Part shown: piece after piece, positions 27,513 to 36,817 of the stretch
Numbering within the stretch: the stretch's first letter is position 1
Layout of the letters: every line of letters starts with the position of its first letter
Origin: Chitinophaga ginsengisegetis
GTDB lineage: Bacteria; Bacteroidota; Bacteroidia; Chitinophagales; Chitinophagaceae
Assembly (NCBI RefSeq): GCF_900168065.1
Contig: NZ_FUZZ01000001.1
Location: 1,302,001-1,366,000, forward strand
Direction: 5' to 3'
DNA length: 64,000 nucleotides
Position numbers and translations under genes: made by a program
Notes under the pieces: generated by a model
What the model was told of the DNA's origin: nothing
Seen by the model: only the letters and a program-made list of their open reading frames with translations
The model's database searches: none

Positions 27513-28532
27513 ATGCACTTCATGAAGATAGATAAAGCATTGCTTGGTAAATATTTTGACGGGACATGCACACCACAGGAGGAAGAGCGGGTGCTCAGTT
27601 ACCTGGCAGGACAGGATCACCAGGAATTTATTGCTCTCATGGAGCAATCGTGGGAAGAAGTGCCTACCGATAACATCGGCGAAGACATTACCCGGCGGAT
27701 GCTGTTGCAGCTGGAAATGAAAACGTATGGCAGAAAGGGAATTATTCCTATTGAACACGCTTCCCGGGGATGGAAGAAAAACTGGCTGCGTGTGGCAGCT
27801 GCATTGGTGTTCATTCTAACAGGCGCCACATACGGGTTGATTACGCACAGGAAGCACACCGCACCCATTACCTGGACCACCATTTACAACCACCATAACA
27901 ACCCCGAACTGGCCGTATTACCTGACAATAGTAAGGTGTGGCTGGCTCCGGGCAGTAAATTATCCTATACCCCGTTTACCGGTAAAGCCGAACGTAGTAT
28001 AAAACTGGATGGAGAAGCATTCTTTAATGTAGCGCAAAATGCTACCCGGCCATTTGTAGTGTATACCGGCGAGCTGGCTACCCGTGTGTTGGGTACCACC
28101 TTTAATATTGAAGCCTACCCGCATGAAGCAGCAGTACGGGTATCTCTGGTAACCGGGATGGTGGCAGTAGCGCCGGCAGACAGCATTGATCAGGTGGTGG
28201 CACAGCTTCACCCCGGCGATGTAATGGATTACGAAAAAAGCAGCCGCACCTTTAAACGGCAACAGATCAGGATCAGCGATCCGGAAGAATGGATGAAAGG
28301 CTCACTCGTATTCAATGACCTGCTGCTTACCGATGCGTTGCAAAGAGTGGCCACACGCTATCACCTGGTTATACACTACGCAAAAGGAACACAATCAGCA
28401 TTGTCAGATAAAAAGATAACCGCCATCTTCCGGAAAGAAAGCAGTAGTGAGATCTTAAATAATATACTCTTCATTTCCAGCTGCTATATGCAGCAACGCG
28501 GCCAGGACATTACCGTTTACAATATGCCTTAA
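27513..28532 (+). CDS. FecR-family anti-sigma factor (locus 3)
   Basis: This 339-aa protein has an N-terminal sigma-binding region (ALLGKYFDGTCTPQEEERVL), a membrane segment (LRVAAALVFILTGATYGLI, about 92-110), a FecR domain (VLPDNSKVWLAPGSKLSYTP; KLDGEAFFNVAQNATRPFVV) and a C-terminal DUF4974/STN-like domain (GSLVFNDLLLTDALQRVATR). It is shorter than the other two FecR proteins because its FecR domain lacks the long insertion before LPDNS. It is followed by its TonB receptor, 60 nt downstream. Confidence 0.92.
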   Translation: MHFMKIDKALLGKYFDGTCTPQEEERVLSYLAGQDHQEFIALMEQSWEEVPTDNIGEDITRRMLLQLEMKTYGRKGIIPIEHASRGWKKNWLRVAAALVFILTGATYGLITHRKHTAPITWTTIYNHHNNPELAVLPDNSKVWLAPGSKLSYTPFTGKAERSIKLDGEAFFNVAQNATRPFVVYTGELATRVLGTTFNIEAYPHEAAVRVSLVTGMVAVAPADSIDQVVAQLHPGDVMDYEKSSRTFKRQQIRISDPEEWMKGSLVFNDLLLTDALQRVATRYHLVIHYAKGTQSALSDKKITAIFRKESSSEILNNILFISSCYMQQRGQDITVYNMP

Positions 28533-28592
28533 ACCAATACCAGTAGCAGGACAACATGCCTGCTATCATCTATTCTTAAAATAAATTAATGT

Positions 28593-31500
28593 ATGCTTTT
28601 TATGCACTATAAGGCAAAAGGAATTCCTTTGCCGTTTAAATTCCTTCCTATACAAATAAAGCGATGGTGTTTGAGCCTGCTGATGTGTTGTACTATTTTC
28701 AGTTTACAGGCACAAGAAAAATTCACGGGGCTTACCACTAAAGTTGACTACTCGGCTGCCGCTGTCAGCGCACCGGCGTTACTGGAATCCTTACAAAAAC
28801 AAACGGACTATACTTTTTCTATTGACAGGGCCGTATTAAACAGCATCACCGTCCGCGATGTACACTTCACCAAAATAAGCCTGGGGAAGGTATTACAATA
28901 CCTGGAAGAACATTATGGTCTTGCATTTGCCGTAGCCGGAAAAAATATTGCCGTACGAAAAGTGGCTGCTTCTCCCCAAAAACCTGCATCCACAGAAGGA
29001 ATGCTAAAAGGGAGAATTGTTGATTTTGAAAATGCACAGCCCCTGCCCGGTGCAACGGTACGACTGGAAGGAACCAGCAAAGTTACCATCAGCGACGACA
29101 AAGGCTATTATAACCTCAATAGTATACAGGCCGGCAAATACACCCTTACGGTTACCTATACCGGCTATGCTACTACCCACCAGATGATCCGGGTGGAAAC
29201 AGGAAATAATACGGTAGATGTAAAGCTACAGGTGAAATCCACCACCGCCAATACAGTTGTAGTAACTGCCATTAAACGGAAACGGGTGGCCAACACCACA
29301 GATGCACAACTGATCCGGGAGTTATACAACGCCAAATCAGTAGTATCCGGTATTTCAAGCGAACAAATAGCCAGAACGCTGGACCGTGATGCGGCTGAAG
29401 TGGTAAAAAGAGTACCGGGTGTAAATATCTCGGAAGATAATTTTGTCATTGTCCGGGGATTAAACAAGCGATATAACCTTACCTATCTCAACGATGCAAT
29501 TGCTCCTGCCAATGATGCCGACAGCCGCTCATTTTCCTATGATGTGATCAGCAGTAATGCCATTGATCGTATGATGGTGTATAAATCGCCCTCCCCTGAC
29601 CTGCCCGGCGAGTTTTCAGGCGGACTTGTAAAAATATATACCAAGAAAAGCCAGATGACCCGGCAGGTGGATCTTCAGCTTTCTACTCAATACCGTTCCG
29701 GTTCTACATTCGATAACGTATGGTCTTATGCAGGCGGTAAATATGATTTCCTGGGTTTTGATGATGGTACGCGCAAACTCCCCTCAGGTATACCAAGAGC
29801 TGCGAATTTCAATCACCTTACCCCTGCAGAAAATGCCGGGTATTCAAAACAGTTCAAAAACATTTATGTACTGGATAAAACCTATAAGGCGCTGCCGGAC
29901 CTGCGGTTGAATCTCAATTATTATGATGCCTGGAAAACAGGACGGAAATACCTGAAAAACCTTAGCTCCGTTTCTTACTCCAATACACATGAACAAAGGC
30001 TTTCAGAACAACGTTCGTTATATAAGTTTTATGATGGCCAGCTTACGCAGGGTATTCATGCCGCCAGGATTTCTGTTATACAGGATAATGAGATGCAGGT
30101 GAGCGACCGGCTAACACTGGCGCTTCATAATTTTTTCAATGTCAATAATCAACGTATTGCTGTAGAAGATTACCGGAAGCTGGATGATTACCCGGGCCAG
30201 GAATTTCGCCATACCAATCTTTATTATGTACAAAATACCCTGTACTCCGGCCAGCTTGCAGGAACCTACAATTTTGGAAAAAACAAAAGAAATGAACTGA
30301 AAGCAAATGCAGGCTATTCCACCATCCACAAGCAGGAGCCGGATAACCGCGACTATACCTTAAACAGGCAGCTATCCGATGCAGGAGGAAACCCGTGGGC
30401 CCTCAGCACGGAACTCATCTCCTTTTATACCCTGTCCCGCTCTTTCAACGACATTACCGAAAAAAGCTACCAGGGCAACATCGACCTGAACTACCGGATC
30501 ACGGATGTATGGGGATTCAAAGCCGGTGGCTATTACCAGTCGAGAATGAGGGATTTCAATAACCGTATCTTTATTATCGTAAACGGTGTAAACCTCTACG
30601 ATCCCAACCTGGCCATACGGGGTTCAAAATATGACGGCGACAACGGCGAGGTAATAGGAAATGGCCACGTCATTGAAGAAAAATACCTGCAGCATTATTT
30701 TGATCCCTCCATGTTCCGAGCAGATGGAACCGGGTACCGGTGGCTGGAAAAAACAACCCCCAATAATCAATACTACGCCGATAATACACTGAAAGCAGGT
30801 TACATCAGTTCCGACATCAACCTGTTACAGGACCGCCTTAATATATTCGGCGGCGTTAGAATTGAAGACAACCACTTCCGCATCCTGGGTTCCTACGAAA
30901 ACGGGCTGGCTGCCTACCCGCTTATCGTAGACCAGCCACTCACCAGCGTGCTGCCCTCCGTTAATGCGTCCTTCAAGGCCGACAGTTCGCTGATTATCCG
31001 TATCGGTTATGGCAAAACGCTGAACCGGCCAGAATTCAGAGAGGCCGCCCCCATGCAATATATTAACTACCTGGACCAGGAAACCTACAACGGGAACCCC
31101 AATCTGAAAACAGTCAATATCCACAATACAGAATTACGCCTGGAATGGTATCCCCATGGCGCCCGTAGCAATGAACTGATAAATGTAGGCTTCTTTTATA
31201 AGCAACTCGACCGGCCCATTGAACGTTTCAGGATGATCTTCAGTGAAGGCTTCGACCAGTTTGTATACGTGAATACCGGGAAAGCGCAGGTATATGGCAT
31301 AGAAGCGGAATTGAGGAAAAACCTGGATTTTATCTCCGGCAATTTCTTCCGCAGTTTATCCGTAGTACTAAACGGGTCATGGTTCAAAAGCAATGTGGAC
31401 GTACCTTCCATGCCACAGTACATTGGTTATGAAGGCACCAGGTCCAGACCCATGCAGGGGCAGTCACCCTACCTGATCAATGCCGCGCTCAATTACGAAA

Positions 31501-31862
31501 ACCCCGGTCTCGGCACAAAAATTTCCGCTACCTACAACCGCGCCGCCGACTACATCTATGCGGTAGGCGCCAACAAAGGGAAAAGAGCGGATACCGACAT
31601 CATGATGAAAGCCCGGAATCAACTGGATCTTACCTGGCGGCAACGCATCAATAAAACCTGGAGCATCAGCGCCGGTGTACAGAATATTCTGAATACTCCC
31701 GTAATGCTTTACCAGGACTGGAAACACAACTATCACTATGATCAGTTAAAAGGTGCATCCCCCAAACCCGGCGAGGTATTGCCTTTTGAAGAGGCAGACA
31801 TTATCTACCGCAGGTATTACCAGCATCCTTACTATTCATTTGCGTTAAACATTATTCTCTGA
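28593..31862 (+). CDS. TonB-dependent receptor with STN domain, not paired with SusD (locus 3)
   Basis: This 1089-aa receptor has a signal segment (RWCLSLLMCCTIFSLQAQ), an STN domain (LESLQKQTDYTFSIDRAVLN), a carboxypeptidase-regulatory-like domain (LKGRIVDFENAQPLPGATVR) and a plug of the CirA/Oar-like type: AEVVKRVPGVNISEDNFVIV, then RGLNKRYNLTYLND and SPSPDLPGEFSGGLVKIYTK. The barrel ends HPYYSFALNIIL. The plug lacks the SusC-type VLKDA motif and no SusD follows, so it is not a classical SusCD importer. Three lipoprotein genes follow directly. The start may be 28602 instead. Confidence 0.92.
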   Translation: MLFMHYKAKGIPLPFKFLPIQIKRWCLSLLMCCTIFSLQAQEKFTGLTTKVDYSAAAVSAPALLESLQKQTDYTFSIDRAVLNSITVRDVHFTKISLGKVLQYLEEHYGLAFAVAGKNIAVRKVAASPQKPASTEGMLKGRIVDFENAQPLPGATVRLEGTSKVTISDDKGYYNLNSIQAGKYTLTVTYTGYATTHQMIRVETGNNTVDVKLQVKSTTANTVVVTAIKRKRVANTTDAQLIRELYNAKSVVSGISSEQIARTLDRDAAEVVKRVPGVNISEDNFVIVRGLNKRYNLTYLNDAIAPANDADSRSFSYDVISSNAIDRMMVYKSPSPDLPGEFSGGLVKIYTKKSQMTRQVDLQLSTQYRSGSTFDNVWSYAGGKYDFLGFDDGTRKLPSGIPRAANFNHLTPAENAGYSKQFKNIYVLDKTYKALPDLRLNLNYYDAWKTGRKYLKNLSSVSYSNTHEQRLSEQRSLYKFYDGQLTQGIHAARISVIQDNEMQVSDRLTLALHNFFNVNNQRIAVEDYRKLDDYPGQEFRHTNLYYVQNTLYSGQLAGTYNFGKNKRNELKANAGYSTIHKQEPDNRDYTLNRQLSDAGGNPWALSTELISFYTLSRSFNDITEKSYQGNIDLNYRITDVWGFKAGGYYQSRMRDFNNRIFIIVNGVNLYDPNLAIRGSKYDGDNGEVIGNGHVIEEKYLQHYFDPSMFRADGTGYRWLEKTTPNNQYYADNTLKAGYISSDINLLQDRLNIFGGVRIEDNHFRILGSYENGLAAYPLIVDQPLTSVLPSVNASFKADSSLIIRIGYGKTLNRPEFREAAPMQYINYLDQETYNGNPNLKTVNIHNTELRLEWYPHGARSNELINVGFFYKQLDRPIERFRMIFSEGFDQFVYVNTGKAQVYGIEAELRKNLDFISGNFFRSLSVVLNGSWFKSNVDVPSMPQYIGYEGTRSRPMQGQSPYLINAALNYENPGLGTKISATYNRAADYIYAVGANKGKRADTDIMMKARNQLDLTWRQRINKTWSISAGVQNILNTPVMLYQDWKHNYHYDQLKGASPKPGEVLPFEEADIIYRRYYQHPYYSFALNIIL

Positions 31863-31882
31863 TTGTCATGATATCTACTCAT

Positions 31883-33583
31883 ATGCAAACAAAATACCTC
31901 CTTCTCCTTCTGCTCCTTTTATGCTGCTGCAATAAATTCAGGGAAAAGCTGGACGCTCAAAATAGTGAGTCCGGCATTATTAAAGTAGTGAAAGCCGGGG
32001 TGAATATTACAGAAGCACAGATCGATGAAACGATTACGGTATATGCGAAAATCGGTGATCCTTCTGCAACTGTTAAAATATTCGTTTCAGATGTAGAAAC
32101 CCAGGTGCTTACCCACGGTAAAGGCATCAACACATTTTTAACATCTATCGGGGAACACATCCAGGTACCTATGGATACTTTTAATATCATCGTTCCAAAG
32201 GCCGCCCATATTGGTCCGGGTAATATTTACTTTTCGGTGAACGGACTTACAAAACCCGCGCTCCCCTTTGTAGTAAAGCGACCCAATATCCTTATTCCAA
32301 ACCAGGTAACCGTTATACCTTACCTCTTCTCCTATTCCGATAGCGTAAAAAGGGACGACGGAACTTATCAGTACTTCTTCCCTGTTGAATTGAAAGACGG
32401 TCCTTCCAAACAGGCAGTAGTGAACGTAGTAAAACAGCTGACCTACGACCGCAACACCCAGACCTTTTACTTTGTCGATTTTCAGGAAAGCGATCACTCC
32501 TTACGCATCCGCATGATCAAAAACGGAATGGTCACCACCATTGCAGGCGGTGGGAATGACTATTTTGCCACCACTGCCGGTAAGCTCAAACTGAGTGCAG
32601 ATGATTATAGCGTTGCCGGGGGCAATACCGTGGACATGAAACCCGGACCCGACGGCAAATTATATTTCAGGAACCAGTTCAGAATAACACCTGCATCCCC
32701 CAACGAAAAACCAGCCGACTACACACTGCTCCAGAGTCTGGACCCCGCTACCGGTAAAGTAGCCACCATTGCCGGTAATAACAAACGCAGCGTAGATGTG
32801 TATTATTCCAATGAAATTATGAACTACCGCGGATTGGAGGATGGCCCGGCAGATTCAGCGATGATTACTTCACCCACCGGACTCACTTTTGATAAAAAAG
32901 GGGATCTCTACTTCCTGGATCAGGGCACATTACTCCGGGTGCTTAAGCCAGATGGAAGCATACAAACGGTGATGGGAAAAGTTAGCAGGGAAGCGTATGA
33001 TTTTGAAGATGCAGATGGCATTACCTATCATACTGTATTTTATACCGATCTCGTAGAACATAGTGATGGATTTGGTGATGAAGTACGTTTTTATAACGCC
33101 ACCAACATGGTGATGGCAGGCAATGGCAAACTCTATATTCTTAGTAACGGCGCCGGCTGGGGCACCAATATCGCAGAAGTAAACCTGGATACCCGTGAAG
33201 TATCCACCATTGTGGGGTTACCGGACACACAGCGTAGTGATTACGAAACCGGTACTTTCAAAGAGGTGAGTTTACCTTACACGATCACCACTTATGATAC
33301 CGATTTCGACGGGAACATTGTTTTTGGGTTCACCACTATTTACAAAATGGATCTCAGGTCAGAAACCATTGCGGTGATTGCCGGAGGGCCTATGCAAAAT
33401 CCAATTCCCCCGGAATATAAATCCCAGAGGGACTTTATGCAGGTGGCGCATCCGGGCAATAACTGTATACTCGGAAGGCCCAACAGGGTCGTATTTGATC
33501 AATTTGGCGATCTGTATGTAGGTTATGACTATTTGTGCTGTGGCGCAGATGTGAGGATCGTAAAAATAGCCATTGGAAAATAA
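31883..33583 (+). CDS. Surface lipoprotein with IPT-like N-terminus and NHL-type beta-propeller
   Basis: A protein of about 566 aa with a lipoprotein signal (MQTKYLLLLLLLLCCC, then NKFREK); an upstream ATG at 31868 is also possible. An N-terminal beta domain resembles IPT/TIG folds (VNITEAQIDETITVYAKIGD). The remainder carries repeats typical of NHL propellers: VTTIAGGGNDYFATT, KVATIAGNNKRS, MITSPTGLTFDKKGDLYFLD, RVLKPDGSIQTVMG and VVFDQFGDLYVGYDY. It starts 20 nt after the TonB receptor stop and may take the surface-binding role that SusD has elsewhere; this is inference. Confidence 0.78.
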   Translation: MQTKYLLLLLLLLCCCNKFREKLDAQNSESGIIKVVKAGVNITEAQIDETITVYAKIGDPSATVKIFVSDVETQVLTHGKGINTFLTSIGEHIQVPMDTFNIIVPKAAHIGPGNIYFSVNGLTKPALPFVVKRPNILIPNQVTVIPYLFSYSDSVKRDDGTYQYFFPVELKDGPSKQAVVNVVKQLTYDRNTQTFYFVDFQESDHSLRIRMIKNGMVTTIAGGGNDYFATTAGKLKLSADDYSVAGGNTVDMKPGPDGKLYFRNQFRITPASPNEKPADYTLLQSLDPATGKVATIAGNNKRSVDVYYSNEIMNYRGLEDGPADSAMITSPTGLTFDKKGDLYFLDQGTLLRVLKPDGSIQTVMGKVSREAYDFEDADGITYHTVFYTDLVEHSDGFGDEVRFYNATNMVMAGNGKLYILSNGAGWGTNIAEVNLDTREVSTIVGLPDTQRSDYETGTFKEVSLPYTITTYDTDFDGNIVFGFTTIYKMDLRSETIAVIAGGPMQNPIPPEYKSQRDFMQVAHPGNNCILGRPNRVVFDQFGDLYVGYDYLCCGADVRIVKIAIGK

Positions 33584-33602
33584 TCTAAAGTCAAAAATAA
33601 CT

Positions 33603-34340
33603 ATGAAAAAATATCTTCTCCTGGTTTTTACAGCAGGATGGTTACTGATATCATGCAAGAAGGATAGTGAATTACCAACCGCTCCTCCCCTTGCCTACCT
33701 GATGGTATATAATGGGGTGCCGGATTTTTATGGCGCCAACAGTATGGTGCTGGTGAATAACGCGCCTTATGGCCCCCGTAGCTATAATGATAATGGTAAT
33801 GGGCTGGTAGGCGCCTTTAACTTCTCCAAATATACTTACACTGATACCGGCATTTTTAAAATCGGGTTTACCGATACAACAAATCTGCCCCTCAATGCCC
33901 ATAAAATTTCGGAGACCCTGCTAAAATTTGAAGACCAGCAACATTATACGCTCTATCTGCTGGATAGCCTGGGATTTTATGAAATACTTTATACCCGGGA
34001 TGATGTAAAGCCAGATCCGGATCATGCAAAAATAAGACTGGTACATCTAAGCCCGGATATGGGCGCCGTATATGTGAAGGTAGATACCACAGCCATTAAC
34101 ACTATCAGCCACCTTGCCTTCCGCGGTGTAAGCGATTATGCCACCGTTTCCCCGGGTCCAAAGCCAGCTATCCGGATCATGTACCGGGATGATATTACGG
34201 GTGAAGAAAAAACGCTGGTCCGCAAATCGGTTCCGCTGGAGGCAGGCAAATGCTACACCGTGATCCTCCGGGGCTACCGGCAGCCTATAGATGGCAATGT
34301 GAATAAAACCATCAACCTGTCTACCATCACCAATTTCTGA
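33603..34340 (+). CDS. DUF4397-type lipoprotein
   Basis: A 245-aa protein starting MKKYLLLVFTAGWLLISC (lipobox LLISC), followed by KKDSELP; an acidic run soon after the lipidated Cys is compatible with export to the cell surface in Bacteroidota. The body has two repeats of the DUF4397 type: AYLMVYNGVPDFYGANSMVL and KIRLVHLSPDMGAVYVKVDT, then AGKCYTVILRGYRQ. The function of the family is unknown. I chose Met at 33603, after the upstream stop at 33583; the longer frame from 33573 has no signal peptide at its start. Confidence 0.82.
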   Translation: MKKYLLLVFTAGWLLISCKKDSELPTAPPLAYLMVYNGVPDFYGANSMVLVNNAPYGPRSYNDNGNGLVGAFNFSKYTYTDTGIFKIGFTDTTNLPLNAHKISETLLKFEDQQHYTLYLLDSLGFYEILYTRDDVKPDPDHAKIRLVHLSPDMGAVYVKVDTTAINTISHLAFRGVSDYATVSPGPKPAIRIMYRDDITGEEKTLVRKSVPLEAGKCYTVILRGYRQPIDGNVNKTINLSTITNF

Positions 34341-34356
34341 CCTTACAACCGCAATC

Positions 34357-35532
34357 ATGAAAACAATTTTCTTCTTTAAATATATACCCGGCATTTTACT
34401 ATTGTGTTTGCTTTTTGCCTGTAAGAAAGATTCGCCTTCGGCAGATGGCCCTGTTATACAAACACCGCTGATCAGCAAACTAAGCAGAACGTTTGTACAG
34501 GCGGGCGACCGCCTCACCATTTATGGGCATGCGCTTATACAGGACGGCCTGCTTACGGAAGTATTTATCGGCGGGCGTCCCGGCGAAATAGTGGGGCAGT
34601 CCGCAGACAGTCTTGCCATTATCATTCCGCCTAAAGTACTGAACGGCCGGATCCTGGTAACGATTAGCCGCAACCAGCAATTTAAAAGCGCCAATGGTCC
34701 TGAAATAGCGGTAAAGCCTACTCCGCTGATAAAAAGCTACTGGCCCAGCTATGCGTATGCAGGCGATACCATTGCTTTATATACGGAGAATTTCAGTGAA
34801 CAGAATAACGATAATTTTTTCTATATCGGAAACGATGCACTACAGCTTGTTTCAAAAAAAGACAGGGATACCTTCTTTGTTAAACTGCCAGCAAATACGA
34901 ATACCGGGCTTTTATCCTGGCATACATACGATGGCCCTTCAGATACTTTTCCTGTCCCTTTCCCTATCAGGCATGCCAGCTATGCAGTCAATACCGTAAA
35001 GGATTGGCTGCACCTGGACCCTGCATTTTCTTATATGGATACGTTGGTGCGCGGTTATCCTGTACTGGCCGGTGGGAACTATCCGGATGTTCACAAAAGG
35101 ATCTACGATTCTGTGTTGCTGTATATAGCAAATACCAACCGGTCCTACACGATCTTTCTCCCGGCAAGCGACAGTTACCGGCGGAATAATATCAGCCAGG
35201 AAACCTTTCTGAATAAAATAATGGCTAGGCCTTATAATTATAACACTTTACTGATTACCGCAATTGTTCCCGGGCGACAGCTTCAGCTGCAAACCCTGCA
35301 GGCGGGGGATGCGTTCCCTACCGCCTACACCATGAGAATGGTATATGGAAATGATTACGATGACGCATCCGGGAATACTGTTTCAATTATAGAACAGCAA
35401 GGCGAAAAATATGCACAACTGACAGGCATTTACGGGGAAACAAATCCACCTGTTAAAATATTAAGAAGTCACCAGGTGGGTAATGCTACCATCTTTGAAA
35501 CAGATGGGGAACTGGGCATTATTTATTTCTAA
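34357..35532 (+). CDS. Lipoprotein with IPT/TIG domains and a fasciclin-like C-terminal region
   Basis: This 391-aa lipoprotein (MKTIFFFKYIPGILLLCLLF, lipobox LFAC, then KKDSPS) has two beta domains like IPT/TIG folds: PLISKLSRTFVQAGDRLTIY, where FIGGRPGEIVGQSADSLAII follows, and PLIKSYWPSYAYAGDTIALY. The C-terminal part (about 210-390) has SYTIFLPASDSYRRN and NTLLITAIVPGRQLQL, which resemble the H1 and H2 segments of fasciclin (FAS1) adhesion domains, though divergent. It is the last gene of the TonB receptor operon; a terminator follows. A role in surface binding is likely but the ligand is unknown. Confidence 0.72.
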   Translation: MKTIFFFKYIPGILLLCLLFACKKDSPSADGPVIQTPLISKLSRTFVQAGDRLTIYGHALIQDGLLTEVFIGGRPGEIVGQSADSLAIIIPPKVLNGRILVTISRNQQFKSANGPEIAVKPTPLIKSYWPSYAYAGDTIALYTENFSEQNNDNFFYIGNDALQLVSKKDRDTFFVKLPANTNTGLLSWHTYDGPSDTFPVPFPIRHASYAVNTVKDWLHLDPAFSYMDTLVRGYPVLAGGNYPDVHKRIYDSVLLYIANTNRSYTIFLPASDSYRRNNISQETFLNKIMARPYNYNTLLITAIVPGRQLQLQTLQAGDAFPTAYTMRMVYGNDYDDASGNTVSIIEQQGEKYAQLTGIYGETNPPVKILRSHQVGNATIFETDGELGIIYF

Positions 35533-35549
35533 AAGAAGATTATAAAAAG

Positions 35550-35585
35550 AAGCCGGCGCCTCACTGACAGATGAGACGCCGGCTT
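35550..35585. terminator. Hairpin terminator between convergent genes
   Basis: A 14-bp stem with one mismatch (35550-35563 with 35572-35585) lies 18 nt after the lipoprotein stop. On the minus strand it is followed by a U-rich tract (CTTCTTTTTATA), so it best fits termination of the small minus-strand gene at 35797, but it may work in both directions. I see nothing else in 35586-35796. Confidence 0.7.
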
Positions 35586-35796
35586 CACCCAGCCATAGTT
35601 ACCAGGTAAATTATATCGAATTACTTATTTAATGTAACGCTATCATCAATAAAAGATCTTCCGGTAGGAAACGGATACTACATCACTCCTGATTCAGGCG
35701 TATACTACAACTCGTATCCAATAAAACGTCGACCCTCAAACATTTGTAGCTGATATATAGAAATTCAGGGACCAGAGCTTCACGATATTCAAACCC

Positions 35797-36009
35797 TCAC
35801 GGCTTTCGCTGCCTGTTCAATTTCTTCTTCAGCAAATGCCCTTTCCACATCCAGATACCGCTTAACGCCACTACCGGCAAAAACACCCAGCGTACTGCAT
35901 TGGCCGCGGGTGGATTGGCCGCTACCGGCCCATAAATATACCCCAGGATGGGGATGCTGAGTATGATGTGTAACCAGCGGATTATTTTACGTTCTGTGGC
36001 TGCTTTCAT
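35797..36009 (-). CDS. Small membrane protein, 70 aa
   Basis: A small protein (MKAATERKIIRWLHIILSIP, then ILGYIYGPVAANPP) with two hydrophobic segments, at about 12-28 and 40-56, and a basic C-terminus (KGHLLKKKLNRQRKP). Short proteins of this type are common in Bacteroidota but have no assigned function. The downstream terminator and a perfect -7 element 17 nt upstream support it as a real, separately transcribed gene. Confidence 0.75.
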   Translation of the reverse strand: MKAATERKIIRWLHIILSIPILGYIYGPVAANPPAANAVRWVFLPVVALSGIWMWKGHLLKKKLNRQRKP

Positions 36010-36025
36010 AAAAATGTTTGTACCA

Positions 36026-36033
36026 CAAAACTA
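36026..36033 (-). promoter_or_regulatory. Predicted -7 element (TAGTTTTG) of the small membrane protein gene
   Basis: An exact TAnnTTTG match on the minus strand, 17 nt before the start codon. There is no TGAT-N4-ATCA box at the 57-nt position, unlike the promoters further right. Confidence 0.55.
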
Positions 36034-36206
36034 GTCCGCTATGTTTAGCTATTTTCAGGGAGTAGACATGCCGGGAAAATGTGCCGATAAAACGGGGCAT
36101 TGATGGCAATGGCTTAACAACCGGACTATACAGGAACACATGATCGCAACGGCGATCACAAAAAAGCGCGCCACCGGGTTTCCGGATCTCTCCGGGGAAA
36201 GGAATC

Positions 36207-36659
36207 CTAAAAATCGTTAGTCATCAGCGCTAAGAGCGCGCTTTTTAACTGCGCCGGCAATTGTGCTATAATATCAGACATCTCTCCTGCCGAAACATGC
36301 GCCATTAATACCCTTAGCACCGCTGCAACCGCTATGGCGGCACTTTCTCTGTCTTCAAAATCACTGCCTGCCGGTGCCCCGTCTGCATCAAATAAATCCA
36401 GCAAAAATTCATCCCAGGTTTTTATGCGCTCCTTGTGACTTACCTTCCAGCCATCAACATACACGCCTTTGATAATTAAAGGCAACTGTGATATAAAGTG
36501 AAGTGATTCTTCTATACTTAAACAACGCCGCAATGTATGCAGTGTGCATCGTAACACCCTCGCAGCGCGTGGTATATTATCACGCTCCCCGAGTTCTGCT
36601 GCCAGCTCACTTAACAGGTGATTTCCTTTAGCTGAATAATGATCAAAATAACCTGACAT
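36207..36659 (-). CDS. DUF2267 domain protein
   Basis: A protein of about 150 aa with the DUF2267 pattern: IPRAARVLRCTLHTLRRCLS near the start, LHFISQLPLIIKGVYVDGW, and a second copy-like half ESAAIAVAAVLRVLMAHVSA, then EMSDIIAQLPAQLKSAL. The family is helical and of unknown function but is often found in stress clusters with universal stress proteins, as here. I chose Met at 36659 (MSGYFDHYS), because the predicted promoter at 36678-36742 would start transcription below the alternative Met at 36716. Confidence 0.82.
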   Translation of the reverse strand: MSGYFDHYSAKGNHLLSELAAELGERDNIPRAARVLRCTLHTLRRCLSIEESLHFISQLPLIIKGVYVDGWKVSHKERIKTWDEFLLDLFDADGAPAGSDFEDRESAAIAVAAVLRVLMAHVSAGEMSDIIAQLPAQLKSALLALMTNDF

Positions 36660-36677
36660 AACCTCTGATTTAGGGTA

Positions 36678-36742
36678 CCAAATTATTGCCTGCAGCGGTT
36701 GAAATAAATGACCCATCTCATACCGGCAGGTGATTATAATCA
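36678..36742 (-). promoter_or_regulatory. Promoter with FNR-like box for the DUF2267 gene
   Basis: The box TGATTATAATCA (36731-36742) is a perfect palindrome. Read leftwards, a -7-like TAATTTGG (36685-36678) starts exactly 57 nt from the first base of the box. The same box serves the divergent promoter. Confidence 0.65.
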
Positions 36743-36795
36743 GATAAGTACCTAATACCGGTCATTTAACGGCCCCGAATCAAATCCTAATTTTA
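36731..36795 (+). promoter_or_regulatory. Promoter with FNR-like box for the ATP-cone nuclease/PolX operon
   Basis: From the box TGATTATAATCA (36731-36742) to the -7-like TAATTTTA (36788-36795) is exactly 57 nt, first base to first base. The start codon is at 36818. Confidence 0.7.
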
Positions 36796-36817
36796 GTATT
36801 ATCAAACATAGATCCAT

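Noticed and set aside
36141..36158. Inverted repeat TGATCGC-AACG-GCGATCA as another regulator box or terminator
   Set aside because: It is not TGAT-N4-ATCA, has no -7 element at 57 nt in either direction and no T-run; it is left as an unexplained small hairpin.
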